Notes under the pieces: model-generated
Told to the model about the DNA's origin: nothing
Seen by the model: only the letters and a program-made list of their open reading frames with translations
Database searches by the model: none
Part shown: in pieces, positions 36,556 through 46,904 of the stretch
How positions within the stretch are numbered: the first letter of the stretch is position 1
How the letters are laid out: each line of letters starts with the position of its first letter
DNA from: Cephalopachus bancanus
Lineage: Eukaryota > Chordata > Mammalia > Primates > Tarsiidae
DNA: 64,000 bases
Reading direction: 5' to 3'
Assembly: GCA_027257055.1 (NCBI GenBank)
Contig: JAPVLO010000233.1
Location: 1,054,001 to 1,118,000, forward strand
Made by a program: the position numbers and the translations under genes

Positions 36556-37525
36556 ATGTTTATTTTTATATTTTTATTATTTATGTTTTGCAATTTTTAT
36601 TATTATAGATTTAGAGGATACAAGGACAATTTGCTACATAGATGTAAAAAGTAGTGGTAAAATCTGGGCTGTAAGTACAAACATTACCCAAAAGGGGTAC
36701 ATAGTATCCAATAGTTCATTTCTAATTCCTCATACCCCTCACCCTCAACAATCTTTTGGAATCTCCAGTGTATAAAATTCTCCTCTACCTGTCCATGTGT
36801 ACACACGGTTCAGCTCCCACTTATAAGTAACAACATGTGGTATTTGGCTTTCTGTTGCCTGAGTTATTGTACTCAAAATAGAGGCCTTTATTCCAGCCCA
36901 TTTTGCAGCAAAAGAAATGATTTTATTCTGACTGAGTGGCCTTTCTTCATATACCCGCATATACCATATTTTAAAAATTCACTCATCAGTTGACTCTCAG
37001 TTTTATTCTATGACTGTTGTTGTGAATAGTGCTGCAAATAAACATAATAGTGCATGTGACTTTTTATATAATCATTTATTTTTCTTTGGGTAGATACTAA
37101 GTGTTGGGATTGATGGATTCAATGATAGTTCTAATTTTAATTCTTTGAGAAATCTCCATACTTTTTCCCATAGAGATCCTATTAATTTACATTCCCACCA
37201 GCAGTATATGGTTCTTCTTCCCTTTCTTTGCACCTTTACCAATACCTGTTGTTTTATGATCTTTTAAAAATGTCATTTTGGTGTAAGATGGTATGTCTTT
37301 GTGGTTTTACTTTGGATTACTTTGATAATTTAAGGCTTAGTGACATTCCATTGTGTATTTATTTCACAATTTATTTATTCATTCATCCACCAATGAGCAC
37401 TTAGATTGTTTTCTATATCTTGGCTATTGTAAACAATGTTTCAATAAAAATGGGAATTATCTTTGACTGTCTATGCAGAAATTGATTGCTGGGTTGTATC
37501 GTAGTCCTATTTTTAGTTCTTAAAC
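36556..37525 (-). mobile_element. Old L1 3' portion, minus strand
   Basis: Reverse-strand L1: GGGGTACATAGTATCCAATAG, CTCCCACTTATAAGTAACAA, then TCCCACCAGCAGTATATGG and GATTGCTGGGTTGTATCGTA. It appears to resume at about 38175-38300 (GTACCAGTTTACAGTCTCAC) after nested insertions. Confidence 0.65.
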
Positions 37526-37529
37526 ATTT

Positions 37530-38172
37530 TGAGTAATGAGTTCAAGAGATCTGTTGTACAACATGGTAATTATAGTTGTCGATGTTCTATACTCTTGCAA
37601 ATGCAAAAAGAGTAGTAGATTTTAAGTGTTTTAATTGCAAAGATGACAGCTATGTGAAGTAATGTATATGTTAATAAACTTGATTTAGCCATTCCTAATG
37701 TATAGTCAGCCTTTGGGATTTATGAGGGATTGAACTCAGAATGCTGACATGAATACCAAAATTCTCAGATAGGATGCTCAAGCAATATTTATTTATATAA
37801 GATAACATAGTATGTGTGAATAAACTAGGCATATCTTACCATATAATTTAAATCATCTCTAGACACATATAATACCTAATGCTGTATAAATTCTATGTAA
37901 ATAGCAGTTTTATTTTAAAAGTTTATATTTTTATCGTTATTTTGTATATTTTCTAATATTTTTATCTGTGGTAGCTTGAAGACGAGGATGCAGAATTTGT
38001 GGATATGGAAGGCTGACTGTCCTACACCACCTTGTATAAGGGACTTGAATGTTGGTGGCTTTTGGTATCTGTGGGGGATTCTGGAACCAATGCTCTGCAG
38101 ATACCAAAGGCCCACTGTATTTCAAAACATCGTGCTGTACACAATATGTATACACAATTTAATCTGTCAGTT
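37530..38172 (+). mobile_element. Old L1 3' end, itself split by a Tigger element
   Basis: GAGTTCAAGAGATCTGTTGT and AACATGGTAATTATAGTTG, then AACTTGATTTAGCCATTCC to the left of the Tigger, and TTCAAAACATCGTGCTGTAC to its right, make a continuous old L1 3'UTR. Confidence 0.65.
37704..38117. mobile_element. Tigger/MER2-type DNA transposon
   Basis: Ends are inverted repeats (AGTCAGCCTTTGGGAT at left; ACCAAAGGCCCACTG at right) flanked by TA on both sides. The body has GGGACTTGAATGTTGGTGG and GATTCTGGAACCAATGCTC. About 415 bp, nonautonomous, inserted in an L1 3'UTR. Confidence 0.8.
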
Positions 38173-38174
38173 GA

Positions 38175-38300
38175 AAAGCTTTTGAGGAACCTCTCTGCTG
38201 TTTTTCATAATGGTTGTACCAGTTTACAGTCTCACCTACAGTGTACAAGAGTTCCCTTTTCTTCGCATCCTCATCAAAACAAGTTTTGAGAACTGTTGAA
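38175..38300 (-). mobile_element. Old L1 fragment (continuation of 36556-37525)
   Basis: GAGGAACCTCTCTGCTGTTT and GTGTACAAGAGTTCCCTTTT are reverse-strand L1 ORF2 C-terminal text. Confidence 0.55.
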
Positions 38301-38561
38301 AATTGTTTTTCTAAATATGTATTAATATGTAAAATATTTGTATCAAAGAATAAGTGAAAGTGTTGGTTAAGATATATAAGTGTCTATGGGTGTTTGTACA
38401 CACACGGGTGTATTTTTCTAATGTAAGCGTACATAAACTCATTTGTGTATATGTATGTAAGTATATGTATGTGCGTGTGCATATATGCACAATAAAACAT
38501 GGTATTGCCATTGTAAAAAATGAGCCTGTCTGAGGACATGCCACATGTACCAAGGGTTCCT

Positions 38562-38838
38562 GGCACATTGAACAACTGGTTCTATTGTGATACTAACAGG
38601 TGTTGCATCCTAGGTATCATTTTCTTGACATTTTTACCATTGGCATTTGGAATTGTTCTGTGTTGTGGGGCTTCTCTGTGCATCGTGGGATGATGGTCAG
38701 CATCCTTGGCCTGTATCCATTTGCTGCCAGTAGCATTCGCTCTTCTTGACTGTGACAAAAATGTCTGTAAATATTTTATAATGCCCCCTTGGGGATGAAA
38801 ATTGCTCCTGGCTGAGAACCTCTGTGCTGTACTGTGTG
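38562..38838 (-). mobile_element. MER5-type (hAT-Charlie) element
   Basis: AACTGGTTCTATTGTGATAC, TTGTTCTGTGTTGTGGGGC, ACTGTGACAAAAATGTCTGT and GGCTGAGAACCTCTGTGCTG are the MER5A body and right end, in reverse orientation. Confidence 0.7.
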
Positions 38839-39307
38839 CTGACATGTACAGGATGGAGAACTAGATTTCATTTAGATACATCACAGAGCTACGTGTATCT
38901 CAAGAAATCCACATCCTACATCCCACATTCCTTCTTGAGGTGCAGAGTATCAACCTCTGTAGGGTCACAGAACATAGATCTGTTTAGCAGGAAGGTCTCT
39001 AGACACATTTCCACCACTCATTCCAAAAGCTTTAAAAAAATTTACTGTTCCCCAAAGTCCCCAAAAGCTGACCCTTCCAGAATCAACTCTATTCCCCAAA
39101 GACCCCATTTTTCCTTTTGAGTTGTCATGAAAGATTTTCCTGCTGTTATATCAAGAAGGAGATCATGGTCTAGGGACAAGATGCAGCTTGTCAGCCTATT
39201 CGTAACATTGTAAGAAAAATCCGATGGTAATTTAACTTCCTCCAAAATTCTCACCATAACTAGTATCCAAGCTGAAATCTTGTACTCCAAAAGCCACGTC
39301 CAGCATG
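38839..39307. other. No gene or repeat recognised
   Basis: Short open frames on both strands, none with a recognisable domain. Confidence 0.5.
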
Positions 39308-39320
39308 AAATATGCTATCT

Positions 39321-40967
39321 TGCTCATGGATTGGAAGAATCAACATTATAAAGATGTTTATTCTACCTAAGGCAATCTACAGATTTAATGCAATACCTAT
39401 CAAACTACCAGCAACATTCTTCTCAGAGCTAGAAAAAACAATACAGGAATTCATATGGAAACACAAATGACCAAGAATAGCCAGGACAATCCTCAGCAAA
39501 AAAAAAAAAAAAAAAAAAAACCAAAAAACAAAGCAGGAGGTATCACACTACCAGACTTCAAACTTTACTATAAAGCTACAATAATCAAAACAGCTTGGTA
39601 TTGGTACAGGAACAGGCATATAGACCAATGGAATAGAATTGAGATTCCAGAAGCAAAACCTCAATTTCTCAACCAACTCATCTTCGACAAAGCCTCCACC
39701 ACCCACCACTGGGGAGTGTAGAACCTGTTCAGTAAATGGTGCTGAGAAAACTGACTGACCACATGCAGAAGACTCAAACAAGACTTCTTATCTATCCCTA
39801 TACACAAAAATTAACTCTAAATGGATCAGAGACCTAAATGTAAAATCTCAAACCATAAGAACCTTAGAAAATGCAGAACACACCCTTATGGAAATTGGAA
39901 CTGGCATCCAATTCCTGAACAAAACCCGAAACCCACAGGCCATAAGAGATAAGATAGACAAGTGGGACCTCATTAAACTGACAAGCTTCTGCAAAGCCAA
40001 AGAAACCATCAAGAGAGCAGGGAGACAGCCCACAGACTGGGAAAAAGCATTTGCCAACTCCAGGTCTGACAAAGGCTTAACATCTTGGATCTACAAGGAA
40101 CTCAAACATGCTGAAAAGAAAAAAATAAACAACCCCATTATAAAGTAGGCAAAAGATATGAACAGACACTTCTCAAAAGGAAGACATCTGAGCAGCCAAC
40201 AGACAAATGAAGAAATGTTCAACCTCACTAATCATCAAGTAGATGCAAATCAAAACCACATTGAGATACCACCTAGCTCCAGTCAGAATGGCAATTATCA
40301 ATAACTCAAAAGATAACAGTTGCTGGAGAGAATGTGGTGAAAAGGGAACACTTCTACACTGTTGGTGGGAGTGCAAACTAGTGCAACCTCTGTGGAAAAC
40401 AGTGTGGCAATTCCTGAAAGCTCTAAATATCAACCTCCCATATGACCCTGCAATCCCCCTACTGGGAATATACCCTGAAGAACTCAAATCACTCTATAAA
40501 AAAGATACCTGCACATGTATGTTTATCACAGCATTGTTCACAATAGCAAGAACATGGAACCAACCATGCTGTCCATCAAAAGAGGACTGGATTAAAAAAA
40601 TGTGGTACATATGCATGATGGAATACTATGCAGTCATAAAAAAGAACAAAATCATGAATTTTGCAGCAACCTGGATGGAACTAGAGTCTATAATACTGAG
40701 TGACCTCTCACAGAAACAAAGATCTGAGTATCACATGTTCTCACTCATATAGTGGACCTTAAACATCTATTGTAATATTATAAGAAAAGGATTGACAGTT
40801 GTGGGAAACTATGGGGGGGAGGGGAAAGGAGGTGGGATTAATGGTAGCCAATATCTGTCTGGGGACAGGAGACCCCCCCATCAACAACGGTGCCTGAACG
40901 AAGCATATTTGTATACCTAACCCTTAACTGTACCCCACAATATTAAAATAAAAAATACTAGTAAAAA
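39321..40967 (+). mobile_element. L1, 5'-truncated (about 1.65 kb), with TSD
   Basis: Begins inside ORF2 (GCTCATGGATTGGAAGAATC) and has the complete 3' end with a G-rich tract near 40815 and CCCCACAATATTAAAATAAA. Duplication ATATGCTATCT (near 39310-39320 and 40969-40979). The ORF2 C-terminal frame is open at 39888-40148 and 40243-40752, broken by a stop at about 40147. One of the younger copies. Confidence 0.93.
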
Positions 40968-41117
40968 TATATGCTATCTCCTGTGATGATTCCCAAAGGC
41001 CATGCCTTGATCTCTGGGAGACTCTGACTTATGACTTTAGGTAACTCCATCACCCTTCTCCCATCCCTTCAATTTTCACCCAAATCTCATGAAAACTGTA
41101 TGTTCTTCTTTTCTTAA

Positions 41118-41518
41118 CTGTTCCAGCCTGTTATGGTTTGGATGTCTTTTCCTCTGAAACTCATGTTGAAACTTAATCCTCAATGTGACAGTACAAATAG
41201 GTGGGACCATTAAGAGGTGATTGGGTCCTGAGGCTCACTCCTTGCAAATAGATTAATACATCCCTGGATGAGTTATCATAGGAGTGGAACTGAGGTGGAA
41301 ACCTAGGTAGCATGTTCAACTCCTTCAACATGTGATGCCCTGCACAACCACTGGACTCTGCAGAGTCCATAGCCGCAAGAAGGTCCTCACCAGATGCAGT
41401 TCCTCAACCTTGGACTTCTTAGCCTCCATAACTGCAAGAAATAAATTTATGTTCTTTATCCATTACCCAGTCTTGGGCGTTCTGTTATCAACAATAGAAA
41501 GTGAACTGAGATACAAAA
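41118..41518 (+). mobile_element. MaLR-type LTR (MLT1/MST-like)
   Basis: TGTTATGGTTTGGATGTC start, CTCATGTTGAAACTTAATCC, CCCTGCACAACCACTGGACT, GAAGGTCCTCACCAGATGCA, AAATAAATTTATGTTCTTTA (polyadenylation region) and an end near GTGAACTGAGATAC. About 400 bp. Confidence 0.75.
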
Positions 41519-42425
41519 TGGTTTTAGAAAAACCAGAGGCTTTGGCAGAAGTGAGTCATGGTCCGGATGTGGTGTGTCAGGCCACAGTATTGCTGTACAG
41601 GTCCCTTCACAAACTGATGATTTCAGAGGAAGTTGAACAACTTCTTCTATTGCAGAGAATATCACTGTTTTTCCTGTGACCTGTGCTGTACATCGCACCT
41701 GCTAAAAAACTTTTGAAACAAACTCAATGTATTCCCTGACCCTCAACCTAAATGTCTTTCAAAACCCATGTCTGGACTGACCTCTTAAACACATAGTATG
41801 ATTCTGTCTATAGCAGGTGATGAAACAGACAGAGAATAAGCTCAGGAATCTTCTCCCTGGGGACCCACAGTGACCAACAAGTCCACTATACTTTGTGGTC
41901 TTAGACAAGATACTTAATCACTTTGTATTTTCCCACATCACAGAGTGAATGCACAAAGTGTGCAGCTGTCCTTGCTGCACAGGAAGCTATCATTTTTATT
42001 GTTGTTCATTCAAAATGCTAACTTGATGCCACCTCTGTTTCCAGAATATCACTGACCTGTAGTTCTGGTGAGCCCCCACACTCTGATGTCTTAATTTTGT
42101 GTTCTCTTTTGTCCTTCCATAATCGTGCAGAGAGATCTACCCATTCCCACTGTATCTTCTTGTCCCGAGCTTTGGGGGCAGTTGTCTGTGTCAAGTTAAA
42201 ATGAAGAGATGAGATATTATGAAGAAAAAATATTTGCCCATTTAGACCTGGATCTGAAATTTTCCAAGACTACACGTGATTACATGCTAAGACAATAGCA
42301 TTTTTACTCTTTTGGGTGAAATAAAATAGATTATTCAAATTAGTTTTACCTGCTTCTTTGCAATTTTAAAATTTGAATGCCAGCACCTTTAAAATGACTT
42401 AAGTGTAGTGCATCATATTTCTACT
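41519..42425. other. No gene or repeat recognised
   Basis: About 0.9 kb downstream of the KIR pseudogene. No recognisable exon was found on either strand. Confidence 0.5.
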
Positions 42426-42429
42426 AGAC

Positions 42430-42840
42430 AGACTGATGTACAGATTTAATGCAATCATAACAAAATTACAAGCTTTTTTTTTTAATGACAAGGTTTTTAG
42501 ATGGAAATTAGTAACCCAGTTTTAAAATTTACATGGATTTTCAAATGGCCCATAATAATAAGGACAATATTAAAAAGGAAGAACAATTTGGTTCCCAAAT
42601 TTAAAGAGTACTCTTAGGTTATATAAAGTGTGACATCCTCATGAAACTGGACCTAGAGACACTGAGCAAAACAAAGAGTGCATCTAGAATGCATAACTTT
42701 TGTGTTTATAGAGTCTTTTTATATAAGAAAAAAGCTGAAATGTGGTTTAAGGTGGAATGGAATATCTTCTCAATAAATGAAAATGGGCACAGGGAAAAGA
42801 AAAACATAAACCTGGACCCATTCTCACATTATACAAAAAC
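42430..42840 (+). mobile_element. Old L1 ORF2 fragment
   Basis: AGATTTAATGCAATCATAAC, AAAATTTACATGGATTTTC and ACATAAACCTGGACCCATTC are decayed L1 ORF2 3' text. It abuts the KIR 3'UTR. Confidence 0.6.
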
Positions 42841-42870
42841 TTTTTGTTTTTAATCCCATCTTTTTAAAGA

Positions 42871-43618
42871 TTTATTTTTCAATTGAAAAATAATAATTTA
42901 TGCAGGTACTCTTGTTGAATGAATACTTGTATACCTACCCTGAACTGTACCCCACAATTTTACAATAAAAAATCTAAAAGTTAAAAAAAAGAAAAATAAT
43001 CATTTTATAAATCTTCCTTAGTATTTTGTGTGGATTTTGCCTTGGGAGCCTTTAAAATAGCATTCAGAAACAGCATTTGTTTAAGTCTAAAACCAAGTGA
43101 CCCTCTTGTATGAATGAAATTGTGTGTTACTCAGAGTGATTATAACCTCAGTAGGACTACAGAGTACAGTCGGTTAAGTTGTAGAGGTCGGCAAAAGTCA
43201 TGTGAAATAGAGAATTGTGGGCTAAGCAAAGGAGTTTGTTTTCTCTCCAGCAGGAGATCCTAGCAATTTGTCAGCAGGATAGAGCCATGTTCAGATTCAT
43301 GTCGTGATGAGGAGGGAAGGCCCTAGAGATGAAGACTTATTTCTTCAGATTCCAGCTGTGGACACATTGGCACTGACAAGCTGGGTTTGAGAAAGAGGCA
43401 TGGCTTCCATAGAAGACGCCCTCAAGGTCATTGTGTGTGTGCACACCAGGTAGAAAATAACCCTTTATTGAGGCTTAAAATTTTATGGGTTCAATGTAAC
43501 ACTGTTATCTGCCTAGAGTTCTTTGGATGTCTTGGAAATGGGAGTGGCTTTTTTCTGTATTAAATTCCAATGATTCATCTGTGCATGCCACCTCCTATGG
43601 GTCTCCTCCATCAGTGTC
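42871..43618 (-). pseudogene. KIR: KIR exon 9 and 3'UTR: ITIM region destroyed
   Basis: Acceptor CTCTTTACAG at 43619. GATGGAGGAGACCCATAGGA then GGTGGCATGCACAG aligns with the human segment encoding QEVSYAQLDH, but the ITIM tyrosine codon is TGC (Cys, 43585-43583) and a 2-nt deletion follows. The rest of the tail, including the second ITIM, is missing. The 3'UTR is well kept: GGAGAGAAAACAAACTCC, TTTGCTTAGCCCACAATTC and CATACAAGAGG match human KIR 3'UTR in order. An L1 tail has inserted at about 42888-43002. AATAAA on the minus strand at 42876-42871 may be the poly(A) signal. Confidence 0.88.
42888..43002 (+). mobile_element. Very short L1 3' end in the KIR 3'UTR
   Basis: GCAGGTACTCTTGTTGAATG, then CCCTGAACTGTACCCCACAA and an AATAAAAAATC tail: about 100 bp of L1 3'UTR. 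Confidence 0.75.
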
Positions 43619-43692
43619 CTGTAAAGAGGAAAATGTTAAGTGAGGGGGAATGGTAGGGAATAAAACTATTACACGTGCTGGATCAGGAGGAC

Positions 43693-43749
43693 CTGTTTTC
43701 CTGCTGACTGTTCTATCCACCTCGGGCCCTTGGTCAACTATAGCAGCAT
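43693..43749 (-). pseudogene. KIR: KIR exon 8: first cytoplasmic exon, damaged donor
   Basis: After CTCCTACAG the frame reads NAAIVDQGPEVDRTVSR, against NAAVMDQEPAGNRTVNSE in human. The human exon is 53 nt. Here the GT at that point is absent and the nearest is 4 nt further (AACAG|GTCCTC), which would shift the frame into exon 9. Confidence 0.88.
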
Positions 43750-43914
43750 CTGTAGGAGGTAGAATTCATCACAACACTTGGGCGGATGCTTCTGGGCCCT
43801 CACTTTATATGCTGGTTCCCACAGACAGAGAGAGACATCAGGTCCCTGAGATTACTCATTTGGGGAATAGCAGAGTCAACTAATCTACCTCTCTAAGTTA
43901 AGAACTTATTTTAT

Positions 43915-44201
43915 TATAGACTCTAAGCCCACAATACTGAGTGATCTATCACAGAAACAAAGAACTGAGCATCACATGCTCTCACTCATAAGTGGACTTT
44001 GAACAATTATTGTAGTACTATAAGAAAAGGATTGTCAGTAGTGGGAAATTGCTTGGGGGAGGGGTGGGGATGGGATTGGCAATAGTGGGAAACCTCCAGG
44101 GGCAGAGGGGCATGCCCCATCAGCAAGGGTACCAGTATAATGAATATTTGTATAATTCATCCCGAATTGTACTCCACATCTTTAAAATAAAAAATTGTAA
44201 A
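43915..44201 (+). mobile_element. L1 3' end in KIR intron 7, with TSD
   Basis: L1 3'UTR (AAGTGGACTTTGAACAATT; TTGTACTCCACATCTTTAAA) between AGAACTTATTTTAT (43901-43914) and AGAACCTATTTTAT (44202-44215), one mismatch. Confidence 0.9.
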
Positions 44202-44465
44202 AGAACCTATTTTATGAATAGCTCCCAATTTCCCTCCCTTGATACCACCTCCTCCTTTCACCCTTTCACACAAATCCCGCCTAGATAACAGTGGTTGTAC
44301 TGGACATGAGACCACAGGGAAGAATTAGGTTATGGCCTGTGAGCTGCGGACAGGGAAAAAGGCCTTGGTGTCTCTCTGGAACATCGTAGCTCTATGGTTC
44401 TTTCCTTAGGGCAAGTATTCTTCCAACAAGAACACGCCCCTGAATGCTCCCATTCTGCTTCTTAT

Positions 44466-44764
44466 TTTTTTGTTTTTGTTTTTTGAGTTGGAGTCTCACT
44501 CTTTCACCCAGACTGGAGTGCAGTGGCATGCTCCCAGCCCCCGCAGCCTCTACCTGTTGGGTCCAGCGATCCTCCGCCTCAGCCTTCTAAGAAGTCGGAA
44601 CTACAGGCACGCGCTACCACGCCCGGCTCATTTTTGATTTATTGTGGAAACAAGGTCTCGCCAAGTTGCCCGGGGGGTCTTGAACCTGCAGGCTCAGGAA
44701 ATTCAGTCGCCTCGGCCTCCCAAAGTGCTGGGATGACAGTGGCTTAGCAGCCACTGAGCCTGGC
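44466..44764 (-). mobile_element. Alu-type SINE in KIR intron 7, with TSD
   Basis: Bounded by CCCATTCTGCTTCTTAT (44449-44465) and CCCATCCTGCTTCTTAT (44765-44781). It carries the lineage linker. Confidence 0.95.
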
Positions 44765-44818
44765 CCCATCCTGCTTCTTATGCTACTCATATACCTCTGG
44801 CCTCTTCCCAAGACTTAC

Positions 44819-44923
44819 TCTTTTTGGCAGCACGCCAGCGACTAACGAGAATGAAAAGTAGGCCCGCAGAAAGGATGATGGCCACTGAGATCCCAATCAG
44901 AACAGGCAGGTTCCCAAGCTCAT
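44819..44923 (-). pseudogene. KIR: KIR exon 7: transmembrane segment
   Basis: 105 nt, exactly the human length and phase, between TTTCTCCAG and A|GTAAGT. It encodes ELGNLPVLIGISVAIILSAG then LLFILVSRWRAAKK, aligning with KIR HVLIGTSVVIILF...HRWCSNKK. The membrane span has no Lys or Arg, so it resembles inhibitory KIRs rather than the lysine-bearing, DAP12-binding activating ones. The exon itself is intact. Confidence 0.93.
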
Positions 44924-45071
44924 CTGGAGAAAGATGTGAGTTCAGTAAGAAGCAAATCACAGCATCTTTCTTCATGTATTTCCTCCCATTTGTCGATTTC
45001 CAGGTAATTACACAAAATATCTCTGAAGACACAACCCCAGCTGACAAGGCACCAGTTTTCTTTTCTTTTTC

Positions 45072-45367
45072 TTTTTCTTTTTTTTTTTTGTCGGAGTCTC
45101 ACTCTGTCCCCTGGCTGGGGTGTCGTGGCACGCTCACGGCCACTGCAGCCTCGACCTGCTGGGCTCAGGCGATCCTTCTGCCTTAGCCTTCTAAGTAGCT
45201 GGAGTCACAGGCACGCGCCACCATACCTGGCTAATTTTTTGATTTATTGTAGAGATGAGACCTCGCCAAGTTTTCAAGGCTGGTCTCGAACACATGGGTT
45301 CAGGCAGTCCTCTCACCTCTGCTTCCAAAAGTGCTGGGATTATAGGTGTGAGCCACCGTGCCTGGCT
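45072..45367 (-). mobile_element. Alu-type SINE in KIR intron 6
   Basis: GTCGGAGTCTCACTCTGTCC to GTGTGAGCCACCGTGCCTGG. Flanked by CT-rich sequence, so the exact target duplication is unclear. Confidence 0.93.
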
Positions 45368-45424
45368 TCTTTCCTTTTTCAATAGTGGTTTTTAGAATAA
45401 CTGCAGAGTGTGCTGGGAATACAA

Positions 45425-45838
45425 CTGCTTGTGTTTGGATATTTGACCCTCCAAACTACATGGTGAAATTGATCCCCAGTGTTGGAAATGGAGTCTGTAG
45501 AGAGGTCAAAGGAATGACTCCCTCATGAATAGATTAATGTCCTCTAAGAGGGAAGGCAAGCAAGTTCTCTGTATTATTTCCCTGGAAAGCCAGTTGCTAA
45601 AAAAGATAATGGCACCTTCCTTCTCTCTTGCGTGTCATCTGTGTTATGTCTGCACATGCCAACTCCACTTCCCTTTTGCCACGAGTGGAAGCAGTGTGAG
45701 GCCCTGGTTAGAAGCTGATGTTGTCATCCAGCTTCTTTTACAGCTTGCAGTCCTGTGAGGCAAATAAACACCTTTTCTTCATAAATTCTCCAGCCTTAAT
45801 TATTCTTTGAGAGCAACTCAAATGGACTCAGACAACAA
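45425..45838 (+). mobile_element. MaLR (MLT1/MST-type) LTR in KIR intron 6
   Basis: GTGTTTGGATATTTGACCCT, GATCCCCAGTGTTGGAAATG, CTCATGAATAGATTAATG, AAATAAACACCTTTTCTTCA and a right end near CTCAAATGGACTCAGACAAC. I recall a MaLR LTR in intron 6 of human KIR genes, so this may be an orthologous insertion. Confidence 0.75.
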
Positions 45839-46639
45839 CTTCCCAAGTTACAGAGAAACTGTTCAGAACACCCAGCCTCTGTGCCCCTCCTTCCTAGAAC
45901 AGACTGTCTACAATGCTATAGCTCAGCGTGTCTTGTGTCTCCAAGGTGCAAAACTTAGGGCAGGCTCCTTTTTCTATTCCCTCAGCAGCGGTGCACAAGG
46001 GGTAGCTCTCTCTGCCCTGGGCAGCTTCCCTGAGACTTGGTTGACCAGATTGCCCTGAAACCTAGGCTTCCGTTGTTAGGCATTGCTTATTTTTAAGTGG
46101 TCAACTTGCTTTATGTTACTTGCCTTGCATATTCTCTCTCCCTGGAACTCATGTAAGTGATCAAAATTGGCATGGCCCAGGATGCAGTGTGTGAGCTGTT
46201 TACTGCCTTCCCCTGGGATTGATACCAGTGCACAGTGAATCTGCTTCACAGTCTCTATGTCCACAACACCCTTGAATCAAAAATAATATAAATTTTCCAA
46301 TAAATAGAAAAAAATTGAAATCAAAATTTGAAGAAGTGAACTAGAGCTGTTTTATGTTATACATCAGGAGGTGATGATGACTCTTGCGAGCCTAGACCTT
46401 GGAATGAAACGTGCTACTCTTTGCAGTCTCATGAGGTGTATGCCAGGCTAATGGTCTGCCTGAGAGGCAGAGGGAAAAGACAGCCCCCTCCACCATCTAC
46501 TGCTGCACATATTTTGCTGTTGTCCATTTTCTGCCCAACACAACCTGTCCTGTGAGTTAGGAGAAATAGATTAGGAGTTAGTACTTTCTCTAGTTTCTGA
46601 GTCCAAGATTGATTCACTCAAGAGAAAGCTGGTGCTCAC
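45839..46639. other. KIR intron 6, nothing recognised
   Basis: Intron sequence between the MaLR LTR and the candidate stem exon. Confidence 0.5.
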
Positions 46640-46690
46640 CTTCCAGGGTGCTATCTGTATCTCCATATATGGTTGTAGGTAGAGGTGAGG
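46640..46690 (-). pseudogene. Candidate KIR exon 6 (stem), weak
   Basis: The stem exon should be a 51-nt exon between D2 and TM, just past the intron 5 L1. A usable donor (CTGGAAG|GTGAGC) ends at 46640, and the open frame before it is Ser/Thr/Pro-rich (PSSKTSTSPLPTT), as KIR stems are. No convincing acceptor was found, and the assignment rests mainly on position. Confidence 0.28.
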
Positions 46691-46904
46691 TGGATGTTTT
46701 TGATGAGGGAATTGGAAGGGTCAAGCCTTGTCCAATGTACAGCACATATTCTCTATCACAGGATCTGTGCTGGTGGAGTTGGAAAGGTTTTATTTTCATT
46801 CTGATCTTGCTTATCAAAGTCAAAGAGGAGAGTTTTAGCCTGATATTTATTTGGATGAAATAGATGAAAATAGAGATAATTATAGAGAAGTAGAATAAGG
46901 ATGA

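Noticed and set aside
43650..43883. 77-codon plus-strand open frame
   Set aside because: Antisense shadow of KIR exon 8 and its acceptor.
46429..46617. 62-codon minus-strand frame as a further KIR exon
   Set aside because: No similarity to any KIR exon and no suitable splice sites at its ends.
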